Below, in pieces: positions 45,174-56,252 of a stretch of 64,000 bases of DNA (position 1 is its first letter; each line of letters begins with the position of its first letter). The translations under genes were made by a program, and so were the position numbers. The DNA is from Reticulitermes speratus (taxonomy: Eukaryota > Arthropoda > Insecta > Blattodea > Rhinotermitidae): positions 14,178,733-14,242,732 of the forward strand of contig JAJKFL010000039.1 of the NCBI GenBank assembly GCA_021186555.1. The letters are read 5' to 3'. The notes under the pieces are model-generated. The model did no database searches. It was not told the DNA's origin and saw only the letters and a program-made list of their open reading frames with translations.

Positions 45174-46236
45174 CTGGACTTTGAAGGGTTAAATGAGGAA
45201 TTCATTCAAGTCACCAATTAGGGCAGCTTAAAGGTCCTTCTACTTGCATGTTCTTTGGCTTGTTGGACGGCTAGATAGTGGTCAGTGTTTACATAAAAAT
45301 CCTGCCAACGGCCAATTCAACATAATTTTTCTTAGTTTTCCACTTTTTTCAAATAAAATGGTAAGATGGCTGTCAAGTGTCCCAACTTTCTACTGCATGT
45401 TTGGCATGCAGTCTTTCCGATCTGAAGTAATCAAAATTAAACGCTCTGCTGCCCAGGCCACCAAATTACTTGTATTTGTAAACAACGCCTTTCACAACGT
45501 ACTGATCACGAAATAAACCCTCTGCTTCCCCCTGTGTCAAGCCACTATCTCCGAAAACTCCGTATTCGTTTTCATTTTACTTTTATCGTAAGGACGAGCG
45601 GGCGAACTAAGCCTTGGGGCATTCTCATTCTCCTCAGTCTCAAAATACAACATTTCTCACACCTACCTTTGACTTGCAATTTGCACTATTCCGCTTTCAT
45701 TTTCTGTTTCTCCGCCATTGTCTTTGTACGGTGTAGGATTGACAAAGAAGGGTTTAGTTTCCCTCGAGACTGGAGAAGTGCTCATTGAAATTACGACAAC
45801 CTATAGACCCCCTTCGCGCCTGAAAAGTTGTTTGTATCTTGTTATTTAAAAGGATTAAGCCCTATGGACTCGGAAATAAGATGAAAAGATTGTGAGTGGT
45901 GAATGATTAGGTATTTGAAAGGAAAGAGTCATTGTTCATTTGCGTATACTATTTCAGCTTTCTCCTATAAAAAACTTGGAAGAAAATTTCCGTCAGGATG
46001 ACTGGTAATTTGTCAAAAATGTGAACCGGGTACCTTCTGTTATATATCCGTTTACTTTGCAGGATTTCTTGATAAATTAGGATAGTTCTCAAATATTATT
46101 CTTCAACATAAATAATCTCTAGGTCTTGTGAAGTTCTATTCACGAAAGCAATCCGGCCACAGTTATTGCATCCTTAATTCGAACACGTTTTGAGACGAGC
46201 AAAGGGGAGTCAGTAGCCTGTTCAAGGCAAAGTACC
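45174..46236. other. No gene seen
   Basis: Several frames of up to 90 codons without coding character. Confidence 0.45.
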
Positions 46237-46392
46237 GGAAATTCTGTGTGTGTGTGTGTGTGTGTGATTCTGATGTTCATTGTGCAGGCAAAACGAGTTG
46301 ACTCCGGAGTGTACACCACCCAACTGCTTCTTCTTATCCGACATATATACACATTAATACACCTATTATTATTATTATTATTATTATTATTT
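46237..46392. repeat. (GT)n and (ATT)n microsatellites
   Basis: GT run at 46237-46266 and ATT run at about 46362-46391. Confidence 0.9.
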
Positions 46393-46957
46393 GCATAAGA
46401 AAACAATTAAATAAAGCGCAAAGTGGCAGTTGTACAAAAATACGGTTCAGGAAACATAAAAAGTACATTAAATAATTTTGCATCTTAAAGATATCTGTGG
46501 CTATTTCATGTTGCACACATTCGTTACAGACACAAACCTATTTTTTCCGAATCGAATCACACTACAGATACAGTGCATAAAGTACGTTTTTTCTCGTGGT
46601 ATTGCGTTAGACAAAAGCCGCATGGAGATATGTTTGATGTGACAGTTGTTGACCTTAAAATGTTTACGATAAGCTGCGTCTGATAAAAGTGATAAAGTTG
46701 GATTTGCGCTTCCTGTGAAGTGGGTGTCATATCGGAGCGATAAGAAATGAAGCGCAACTGGACCTTTGGAATAGACTTACAATGACACACGTACATTTAA
46801 CGTACATACGTTCAGCGAAACACGCCGCAGTGTGGACCAAACACAGGCACCATACTGCGAGCATCAACACTGCACGGATTTAATTCACACAACACTCAGT
46901 GCAACAAAATGCGCTCTATTATATTCAGATATTCTACATAATAATATCTTATAAATA

Positions 46958-47001
46958 AATCCAGCTTGTTTCGATCCCTCATGGGATCATCATCAGGGAT
47001 T
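46958..47001 (-). ncRNA. Hammerhead-like motif, left arm
   Basis: Minus: AATCC / GGATT stem I, core CTGATGA (46996-46990), U, GATCCC-ATGA-GGGATC stem II (6 bp), GAAA. Stem III region is ACAAGCT, less symmetrical than elsewhere. Confidence 0.6.
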
Positions 47002-47204
47002 CTTATTAAAGTAAGATTTCACAAAAGGAGAACAATGTTTACACATATTAGAAAGATATGAAATGTATAAAAAGACGATCAATTAAGATGTGGAGACTTT
47101 TGTAGTGGATCCCTGATCTACTGCAAATTACTGTTAAAACACTAAGTTAATTAAAATGTGTATACATTGCTTGTTCTGTTTTTGTGAAATCTTACTTTAA
47201 TACG

Positions 47205-47248
47205 AATCCCTGATGGTGATCCCATGAGGGATCGAAACATGCTGGATT
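47205..47248 (+). ncRNA. Hammerhead-like motif, right arm
   Basis: AATCC / GGATT, core CTGATGG (A9 changed to G), U, the same 6-bp stem II, GAAA, ACATGC, T at H17. The A9 substitution would impair cleavage. Confidence 0.5.
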
Positions 47249-47336
47249 TATTTATAAGATATTATAATATAGAATATATGAATAAAATAAAAGTGCACTT
47301 TGTTGGTTTGAGTGTTTTGTGAATTAAGTAGCAACA

Positions 47337-47375
47337 ATGCACGGTATAAACAATATAAAAATAAGCTACATGGAT
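47337..47375 (+). pseudogene. Penelope-like ORF start remnant
   Basis: MHGINNIKISYMDS, homologous to the start at 25452 (-). The following codons are not Penelope-like. The frame runs to 47543 by chance. Confidence 0.5.
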
Positions 47376-47419
47376 TCTCTGCACTTCTTTACAAATCATA
47401 TGAAGTTAGTTGATCCAAG

Positions 47420-47468
47420 TGGTCAATTGCAAGCAATTGACCACAGTCTTGCAGTCATGAGACTGCAA
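47420..47468. repeat. Two adjacent perfect hairpins
   Basis: TGGTCAATTG-CAAG-CAATTGACCA (10 bp stem), then five bases, then TTGCAGTC-ATGA-GACTGCAA (8 bp stem). Confidence 0.8.
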
Positions 47469-47734
47469 ACAGGACTACTGCTTCAAGCATTTCCATATAT
47501 TCATTTTGTTTCAAATTTAAAGAAATGGATATACCACGTGTAGGCAATATACGGTGCAACTAGACAGTTCCTTAGGGCATCATTGCGCCATGCCAAGTGC
47601 TGCATTTGTGAGGACACGTTAGGTGGCAACAGAAATGCTAGGAGGCAGACTGCTTGTCTGACAAGTTCTGTATCACGGGCAATGCTTTGCTAACAGGAAG
47701 AGTGCTCTTCATGGCTGCAGACAGATACACCGCC

Positions 47735-48000
47735 ATGCTCTTTCCGTTCCTTCCTTTTGTCTTATTGTCTTTGACGCTTTACTTTTTCTCTCTTCCATTC
47801 TTGCTTTGTCTCGTCTTTTGTTTCACTTCCTTTTTTCTTTTCTTTCGTTATTTTTCATTACCTTCTGTTTTTCTCCCTTTTTTAGTCTGCTTCTCTCACT
47901 TTTTGTTTGCCTTCCTTTGTTTTTTCCTTTTGAGCTTCCTTTCATTCCTTCTTTCCTTCATTCTCCATCTCTATCTCCTTTTTATTTGTATTTTTTTGCA
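47735..48000. repeat. Polypyrimidine tract
   Basis: About 265 bp consisting almost only of C and T on the plus strand, loosely (TTTC/TTCC)n. The resulting Leu/Phe/Ser frames mimic membrane proteins. Confidence 0.85.
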
Positions 48001-48249
48001 ATCTTCTGTGTCCCATTTATCAATTTATGAAGCCTTCAATATGTGTGATGAAACTTCCTATGGATGACACAAGTACAAATTTTCCTGCGCATTTGTTCAG
48101 TGAAGTGTTTACATTTTCCTTTCTGTGATACCTCTGACAAACACTCTCATACGCCTATTGCATTTCGTGGTGCTATGACAGCAGCCGGCCTCACTCTCAT
48201 TCGGGTCAAAACACAAAACACGCCTCTAAAATCCCTGTGTTTGCTTTTT

Positions 48250-48504
48250 TTTAATTTAAGGCTCGACAGCCCCAAGTGGGCCAGGGCCTCCTCATTGTCG
48301 AGGCTTTACGATCACACTCAGACACAACACACTCTTAGGACTCCTCTGGACGAGTGATCGGCCCGATGCAGAGGCCTCTACCTGACAACATAGAACAATC
48401 ACAAGAGACAGACATCCATCCACCTGGCGGGATTCGAACCCGCAATCCCAGCAAGCGAGCAGCTGTAGACCCACGCCTTAGACCACGCGGCCACTGGGAT
48501 CGGC
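48250..48504 (-). mobile_element. SINE-1, full-length, antisense
   Basis: Minus strand: 'ccgatcccagtggccgcg' head, A box 'gcgtggtctaaggcgtgggt', B box GGTTCGAATCCCGCCAGG, body as in other copies, then a T8 run (A tail) at about 48246-48253. Confidence 0.9.
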
Positions 48505-48879
48505 TGTGTTTTCATTGATGTACTGTAATTTGAAGCCTGTCGCACTGTGCATCACGTTACACGTGTCTTTAAAACATTTTATGAGCATTTAGCTACCTTT
48601 AACAAACCGTTCTTCGCGTATGATGTAGCACTAGATGATCTACCTATGCAGGACGACTAGTACGAAGAAATATGGCCAAGATAATCACACTTCATCTGAT
48701 CTTACTTAAATGTATCCAACCATGTACACAGAACAAAAAAAGGGGATTCTATAAGGCGGGGGAGTCAGGGTGTCCCTGTTCACACCATAGTAGCATATAG
48801 GATGAGTAGAAGTATATTTACGCTTATTCATACTTAGCAACAAATGGGGGTGAGTGACTAATTCACGCTCTGATCGCTT

Positions 48880-49075
48880 TAACCCAGGGTAAAGAGCACT
48901 CGGTACCCATTGAGTGGTTAAGCCCCAGAGCCGGTCTGAAAGTTTTGGAGAAGAGAAAAGTCTCTAGCCCTTGCCAGGATTCGAATCCCGGACCTTCCAG
49001 CCCATAGCGTAATCACTGCAGCGGTATTCCTTTAAGAGGAGGCTGGGTGGGCCCCAGAGCCGGTCTGGTCACTGA
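48880..49075 (-). mobile_element. Probable tRNA-derived SINE, other family
   Basis: The minus strand has 'gctgcagtgattacgctatg', a B box GGGATTCGAATCCTGG and a body with two 'accggctctggggc' blocks (reverse-complemented). A box is unclear. Confidence 0.45.
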
Positions 49076-49737
49076 TAACAAATCAGGACGTTTCTTATTA
49101 CTAAATATCCTAAACTTCTTACTTATTCATCCACTTTACGATTATATTAAAGTAGTAATTTATTTCAATGAATGCGAGCGTAATTTATAATCCATCCAAA
49201 GACTTAGGTTTTCACTGTCGATTTTCCGAGTCACAATTCCACATTCAGGTGCCGTTTAAACTGTGTAAGACCATGATGGCAGCATCAGATGGTACCACGA
49301 GGTGCTCCAGTGTGGTTCCCGCTGAGTCCACTGTTCCATATCCAGGTAGAAGTCATGTTAGGCACACACTGTTCTGCTATGCAGTGTTTGTATCACAACT
49401 AACATGTTTCGGTAACGCTTTTCAATACCTCTACGCGCACTTCGCGGTTTCTTTCATGCGCAACACGTGTCAAGCCCACCCTTACAACGCAGTGTGTACA
49501 CTGCAGCATCTCACAGTTCACATGGCTCTTCTGCGCTCTAGATTTTCCACTTCTCCTAAGAATATCCTACATGTAAACTCTGCAACTGATACGGCAACAA
49601 ATAGCGCAAATCAAAACGCCACGTTCCTTGGCAATGAATGACGTTTCCACTGCAGAGAGGATGAAGATTTTAGCCGTCTCGGATGACACCATCTAGTTTG
49701 GTAGATACGTACCAGTGTTTCGGAAGAAACTGCCGCC

Positions 49738-49970
49738 TGAGACCTTCGGTCTTCTGGAATGTTACGTAGCGTTGATTGATAGTTACCGACGTTTCGGGAA
49801 AGCATATCGGTCCCACGTTCAAGGGTCAAACAGTCCGAGAAAAATTGAGCCTTGAAGATGAGACTGATAGGTTGTCCCGAAACGTCGTTAACGAACTACC
49901 AATCTACACTGCGTAACATCCCAGAAGAGCGAAGACCTCATTTACATCGCGGCGGAAGCCTGAAATCATG
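49738..49970. mobile_element. Family P palindromic element
   Basis: Arms 'ggtcttctggaatgttacgt' and 'gcgtaacatcccagaagagc'. The right end 'tcgcggcggaagcctgaaat' is the family terminus. The right centre reads CCTTGAAGATGAGACTGATAGG then TTGTCCCGAAACG. Confidence 0.8.
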
Positions 49971-50149
49971 CAAACTGCCTGTCTCTTAAAGTATCAGAAG
50001 ACAACACTCTTTTCTTTCTTGTTCTGTCATTTCCTTTCTTTGATTATTTCTCTCTGCCTGCTGTTCCGTCCTCCATTTCGTCTTTCATTCTTCTCTTCTT
50101 CATTACTGTCGGTAGTGGTCACACGGCCTTCGGTGAGGTACATAAGGCT

Positions 50150-50470
50150 GTGAGATCTCATACTCGTCCTGCCAACCTTTCCTGCAGGCAGACAGCCCGC
50201 TCTTCCCTAATCAAGCGGACAGACCGGTTGGGAGGGGATACGTAGCCTTGCGACTCATCTCCTTGAACCACGCTTCGACCCGGAAAGAGCTCTCCCACGC
50301 CCACACGTGGGAAGAGACAGGTGCTGTCAGCCCCGTAACGACCGCACGCCAACCGCCAACGCCAACCAGGCACCTAGCCGTCCGTCGGCATGTTGCATCT
50401 CCAAAACCGCTCAACAGATTTCGACGAAATTTTGTATTGTCGGTCTGCACTAAAAGTTGGTGAATATAAT
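50150..50470. other. GC-rich repeat-like segment
   Basis: About 57% GC in a GC-poor region. 'ccgctcaacagatttcgacgaaatttt' resembles a string common in invertebrate repeats. No clear element ends. Confidence 0.3.
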
Positions 50471-50584
50471 TTTAGCTTTTATGGGCACAATGTAGCACCC
50501 ACTGTACACGAACATCGAGTATTTTATCAGTTTTTCCCCCAAACAGAGCACTGATACATAAAATTATGCTGCAATTAAGACATA

Positions 50585-50870
50585 GCTAACTCCGTGTAGC
50601 AAAGTCCTTCTTGAGAAGCTAACAGTTCCTCACACAGCCAAGAAATTCCCCACATTTTATAAAACCAAACAAGACACTATCGTGTCCTCAAATTCTTGGC
50701 ACGTGTCCCTATCCCGACCCAAATTAATACAGTCCACTTTCCCATCCTATTTATTTAAGATCCGTTTTAATATTATGTTTCAATCTACGCCTAGGGCTTT
50801 CTTTCGGGTTTTCTCACCAAACCCTGCACGCGCCTCTCTTCTCCACCACACATGTCACATGCACCACTCA
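50585..50870 (-). pseudogene. LINE 3' end, antisense
   Basis: Same landmark order as 7612-7850: tail near 50590, 'DLRVP'-type terminus near 50670, 'WIDLGRDR' block near 50720, 'NIKTDLK' near 50760. Confidence 0.65.
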
Positions 50871-52635
50871 CTGCACCCTCCCTGATTTGAAAACCAAAAT
50901 AACTGATGAGCAGATATACAAAATCGGTAAATTTACATGTATTCCCTTTCACCCTCTAACAGACGCATAGCCCGAAGTCGTGCATTCCGTCGAAAGTAGG
51001 GCCTATACCGCAGTGAGTGCCCTCATTAACCAGTGTGGCAGGAACACCTTGTGTAGGATTTTCTGTAAACACTCTGGCAGTAGTATTTCTTTTAAACCTA
51101 TGAGTGATGTAAACAAGGAATAATTCGATGTTAAGAAATTCCAGTGTCGTTAAACAAGTCATAAACACTCGTAAATTACTTCAAGTGATACGTAAAACAA
51201 TAAACAGAACACGAATAAGAGCAGTATGAAAAGAGGCCAAATTGAATTGTTATGAAGTAATGGCAGTTCCAGCACATTCACTTGGACAGAACACTGCAGT
51301 TACGAAGAACAGAAATGTGTGTAATGTCAAACAGCAGAAAGACCGTGTTTAAGAAAAGCCAATACGATGTACTAGACAAGAGGAAATTACACACAAAGTA
51401 TACGGGAAGATCACTGTTGCCTTTAGTACACGTAAAATAAATTATTAGGGAGAAAAATATTCAACGCGACAAGTAGGAAATTCCAAAGACTTGCGAAATT
51501 TACAAACCAAAGGGATGTGAAGAAAAAAGTGGGACGTGCATGGGCCCCATCCTTGTGGGATAGGAAGCATTCTCGATCAGACGTGCCCTTGAAATATTCC
51601 GAAGTGATTCGTTCGGGGTATTGCTTTTGATATCAGTGTCAAACAAATTTCCAGAAATCTTTCTCGTAATCAACTACAGTCAAAACACGTCATGCTTCAA
51701 TGAAGTCATTATGACGTCAGACAAGCATCATATGTTTTTTTAGCTTTCGTCACTAAGTCGTCATTGATAATGCGAACACAATGCGGGGGGAGGGGCGAGT
51801 GCCGGCCTTCACAATGCCTGCAGTAAACTTCCACAGCAGGCAAGGATACAGACCAAAATAATTTTCTTCCAAGATATGAATTCCTCCTAGTTTCGAAACG
51901 AACTGGAAAAACAACTTCCATTAATATTAACCTTTTAAAGGCTAGCGGTTACTTTACGTACCACCAGGTTCAACATTCCAAAATTCTACACGTGCTCACA
52001 TTGCGTTTATGTGTTTTGTACGGATTTCAGAACAAACAGTAACTTTTGCCTTACACAGCATTGGCAGATTGGTTTTGCACAGCCGAGGTGGACTGCGCGG
52101 TACGAACTGAGCCATATAAAACCGATACGTTTAGTCTTCAGAGGGTTAAACTTAGCTAAATAAAAAATATATAGTAATAAAATATTACACAATATTGGCA
52201 CTAAAAATCCCCTGAAAGAGCAAAAATGATAATTATTTTTGTTTTATTTAACGCCACTTCATCAATCAAACAGCTTATAGGCTTATAACGTCTCCGCAAG
52301 GTTATTGTAAAAGATGGTCAGGTAATGGCTGTAGAATATTTTAAGGCAGGGTCCCAACATGCTTTGGGGAAACCGAGGACAACCATGAAAACAGGCCCGT
52401 ACATGAATGCTGGTTTACAAAATATGAAGTAGGCAGTCCGATTGTTAGCCAATATCCTGCGCCATTCGCTTTGCTCGTTTAATTAACGATGTACGTCTGT
52501 TTACTGACATTTCCATTTTGTCAGGTGACAAAATGAACACAATAACCCATCAGTTACCGATTTCGGTCGTGACTGTATGATAGTGCAATGCACTGAAAAC
52601 CGTTCCGCACATTTGTAGTGGAACAACCCGATCAA
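50871..52635. other. No gene seen
   Basis: No supported exon, RNA gene or recognised repeat. Confidence 0.45.
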
Positions 52636-52779
52636 GGCCGTGCCATGGCTCAGGCGGTTTAGTCGCCGGCCTGTTTGCCACTTTGTCTACCACAACTCCC
52701 ACATGGACTGATCCGGGATCGAACCCGGGCGTCCGCGGTGAGAGGCCGGCGACTAACCGCCTGAGCCATGGCACGGCCT
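52636..52779. mobile_element. SINE-2 head-to-head foldback
   Basis: GGCCGTGCCATGGCTCAGGCGG is present in the plus sense at 52637 and reverse-complemented at about 52757-52778, followed in the minus sense by 'tagtcgccggcctctcaccg', a B box GGTTCGATCCCGG and part of the SINE body. The element is two SINE-2 heads facing each other with one body truncated. Confidence 0.8.
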
Positions 52780-55130
52780 TCATATAATTTAGTTTGTATA
52801 ATTTGTAGTAGCAGCTTATGTTGTATGGCTTACTGTACGTTTGATAGAATTTCATAATATCGTCATACTTTTAATCATTTATATTATTTGCACGTAATAA
52901 GTATTTCGTACAGATATGTTGGTACGTTTATCTGTCATGACACATAATGTCACCGAATTTCAAACGTTCATTGCTTACCACAAACAAACCAAAGTTAAAT
53001 ATAAAAGTCTCGCAGCTACTCTGCTGTTGTTGAAAACTATACACATGTTTACTTGAATATATCTACATACTTTTTCACAATCCATTTTCGTAATGAATTT
53101 CATAACCCTCTATTAAGAGGTGTTAATATCACCTTCGACATTTGCACCGATGAAAGGCATTCAAAGCGTGCAACATTTGGGTTGCCTGTACTGAGGTAAT
53201 GGTTGAAATTTCATAAAAATATGAGGATTAATTCCAAAGTTATTAGCGAAGAACGCACAGAAATTAAACCTTTCTTTATAAAGTGAGGAACGGAAAATAT
53301 TTGTATAAACCTTCCCATGTTGCATAAGTATTTTAAATTAGCCTACGTCATGTAGATAGCTATTTGAACTCCATTCGTTATGTAAAGCATTTCAGTTAGA
53401 TGGGAAATAATCGCCTCCAATTACAGGTGCCTAGCCCTTTGCTCCTATAGGAGCTATAGGAGATAAGTCAATTACAGGTGCCAAGCAATGAACAATCGAC
53501 AATTCACAACCGAAAATCTAAATTTTCAAGGAACCGTAGAGCTATTACTTAACAAATTATTTTAACTTGTTCAGAAGCTCGATATAAGCCTACAAGATTC
53601 CATGTCCAATTAAGCAATTAAGTAGCTAAATAATAATGAAGTGTGTAATTGACTACATACTAATCGCCTAAGTACATATTAACTACTTCTTCCAGAGACT
53701 TCTAATATTCGTATTAATTCACCCAATAAAGCTTTTCCTTGCTTTTACGGAACCATACGTCTCACCACCTGTTCGTAGAAACGCCTCCTGACCAGTTTAA
53801 TTTGGTTTATAAAATGGAGTTAAGGCTGATAAAGGTTTCAGAAATTAACACAGTAAGTATTTAACACTACTGACTACACTTACTTGCTAAGTTGAGCCAT
53901 TTTAAATATAAAGGTAATAAAATTGTATAAAATTAATTGAAGGAATATTTACATTCCTCTCCTGCTACTGTTTTGCAGTATGCAATAATTTTCTAAAATT
54001 ATTTATTTAATGACGTTTAAATCGTATATTCATGAAGAAGAGAGATTCAACATTTAGGTTATGTATGACCAGCCACGCAACAAGTGGAACTCACTGCAGT
54101 CCCTTCTCATAGAACAGAATCGAAAGTTGTTATAATTTATTGTTTGGTTGCAACACAATAATTCATAAAAATTCTTACCACACAAGCTTTCGACGAGTTA
54201 CATTTCTCTCCACTTGTATTCGACTATTGTCACTGAGAATATTCCTGTCTTTTCACAGTCACTCCAAACGAATGTGAGGCAATTCTTTCAGATACACACC
54301 ACAGTCTCTTTTCAAGACCGTATCGACTAATTGTTCAAAACCATTGCCCTATTCGACTCTATATCACTGATGCATTTCTTTGTGTTAAATGCTGTTTTGT
54401 ACTTAAATAATCTCAGTTCCCGATTCATACACGTGTGAAGTAGGCCTATAGGTTATACTGGGCCACAAGACAAAAAACACATCTTAATCTTATAAAAAAT
54501 TCCATCTATAACCACTGAATAATTTCGGAAATGAAATATTCAAGTTGACAAAGATACTAACAAAAAAAACTTCCCATACTGTGTCCGCTGTACCAGGAAA
54601 AGTATAAACCGAAACTCAACAAGTGAAGCAACAGTACGAAAATAAACGAGAGGTAGGCGTGTATATTACGTGACACTGAACAAGTCCATGGAGCAATTCA
54701 GAAAGTACACTGTTTGAGGTTACACAAAATTGGGCTAGCTTATAATTTTAGTTTGTTTACTACGGTTAGTCTTGCTTTATTGTAACTTTAATGTTTCTAT
54801 AAATTATAACAATTTGTGTAGCGTTCTGAAGTGGTCTCTGTTCATTGGAAGGTTTGTATTAAGAGTTGTAAAGGAAACTAAAATCTGAAATCACTTACAT
54901 ATTAAGGGATTAAGTTCCTTGAATTCGTTCTTCCTTCTTTTGTCACAGAGTATTTCGTTATGTTATGCCTAATGTACAGAATGCGGGAACTTGGTGGCTG
55001 CAGACAGACACAGTTACAAGGAATTCCATACATATTTATAGCTTGATTTGTGACCAACAGCTTAAGTGATGGGCAAATTCACGTTATTTCCTTTACTCTA
55101 GCTTTCTATTCCTAACACTTCATTACTTAC
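52780..55130. other. No gene seen; AT-rich, inside the putative minus-strand intron
   Basis: A short direct repeat 'caattacaggtgcc' recurs at 53419 and 53469, with 'ctataggagctatagga' between. Nothing else recognised. Confidence 0.4.
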
Positions 55131-55187
55131 TGTTTCTACAGCGGCAGTGTTATCGGATCGATCCGTCCTCCACTTCTTGCCACCCAT
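55131..55187 (-). CDS. Candidate first coding exon (19 codons)
   Basis: Minus strand: an in-frame TGA lies two codons upstream of ATG (55187-55185), then MGGKKWRTDRSDNTAAVET is open to the donor ACA|GTAAGT (GT at 55130-55129). The donor splits between codons (phase 0), which matches the phase-0 acceptor of the exon at 33638. The ATG context is mediocre (C at -3, G at +4). The segment is CpG-rich. Joining the two is my inference; unseen exons could lie between. Confidence 0.4.
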
Positions 55188-55382
55188 TCGTCACAGGTGC
55201 ACGGCGCGCACTAACCGGTATCACATGCACGTCTCAACACAATCAGCCAACTGCCAGCACCTGAGAGCTACTCGTTGCTTCGCGTCAGTCCGCCTTCAAA
55301 GTTCTATCTCTCCTCGCTCGCTTCGGTATGCAGAAAAAACTTGTCTGCCCAGTTTCGCAGAATAATGTCCAAGATGACGTCA
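55188..55382 (-). promoter_or_regulatory. CpG-rich 5' region with CRE palindrome
   Basis: Perfect TGACGTCA at 55375-55382, about 190 bp upstream of the ATG. CpG dinucleotides are dense between about 55150 and 55350, unlike the AT-rich flanks. No convincing TATA box was found, as usual for broad CpG-type promoters. Confidence 0.4.
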
Positions 55383-56252
55383 CAGGGGTTATCTTTTAAA
55401 CTTTAATCTCCAAGGTTCGCAATTACAGTTGGTTTATTCACACCAGATTAATTTCCTGTAAGTTTTAAACAATAACTATTACTGTTATTATTAGTTTTCG
55501 ACACCTAAGTTCTGTTTTCGCGAGGGCGCCATATTTGTGGCATTCACGGAGCAAAAGTTGCCCCCTACGAAATTTACAAACATATTCGTTACTGCGTTTA
55601 ATTTAGAAATTACGCAGTTTCATTTGTTTATAAGTTTCAACGATGCCGGTTGTTCATAATTTATATTGAAAAAATTACACAATACACATAGCTATGAAGT
55701 GGAAATAGGCACAAACCGAAGTGATGTTCACTTACATTATCAAACACCAAAGACCTTCAGAGCAGAAATGTCCGACGTTCTGAAAAATAACTTTAGCTCG
55801 TAACACGCAAACAGTTAACTGATAAACGTAACGACTTCAACATTTGAAGAACTGCTTGCCAGTAGCCTATACTCGTAAACTGTCGCAGAAGTTATCGTCT
55901 AAGTGTGCATACGTCTGTCTTGAGTGTCAGTTCCCACTCTATAATATTCACTACATAAAAATACTGAAGCTAATGCCTGCCCAGCGTGGAACCTTAAGAT
56001 GCTCACGTTCTGGCAGAATCAGCGAAGGTGAACACTTGCTTGCAAGAAGCAAATAAGGTACTTTTCTTTAAAAGTTTCGGGTAATGGTGGAAATAAACAA
56101 GATATCCTACAATGGTACTGTTAATGGAGGTAGGTTAAGGTATGCCATAGATTAGGTACAGGAAACAAGAAATTTATAAGGAGTTTTGGGACAATTCATT
56201 GTAAGCAATTACTTGAAAGGAAAAGACGAAAATTGGAAGATAATATTCAAAT

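Larger units (their letters stand above)
46880..47360. mobile_element. Foldback Penelope-type pLTR pair
   Basis: Left 'taattcacacaacactca', 'agatattctacataataata' and right mirror 'atattataatatagaatata', 'gagtgttttgtgaatta' form inverted arms around a ~200-bp centre. The right arm leads to ATG CAC GGT ATA AAC AAT ATA AAA (47337, MHGINNIK), so here the sense arm carries the ORF start. Confidence 0.8.

Noticed and set aside
47654..48067. 137-codon hydrophobic protein with membrane segments
   Set aside because: It is the pyrimidine tract read as Leu/Phe/Ser codons.
49168..49641. 157-codon plus-strand frame
   Set aside because: No recognisable domain, no flanking splice logic, ordinary base composition; probably chance, though it is the longest such frame outside the known elements.
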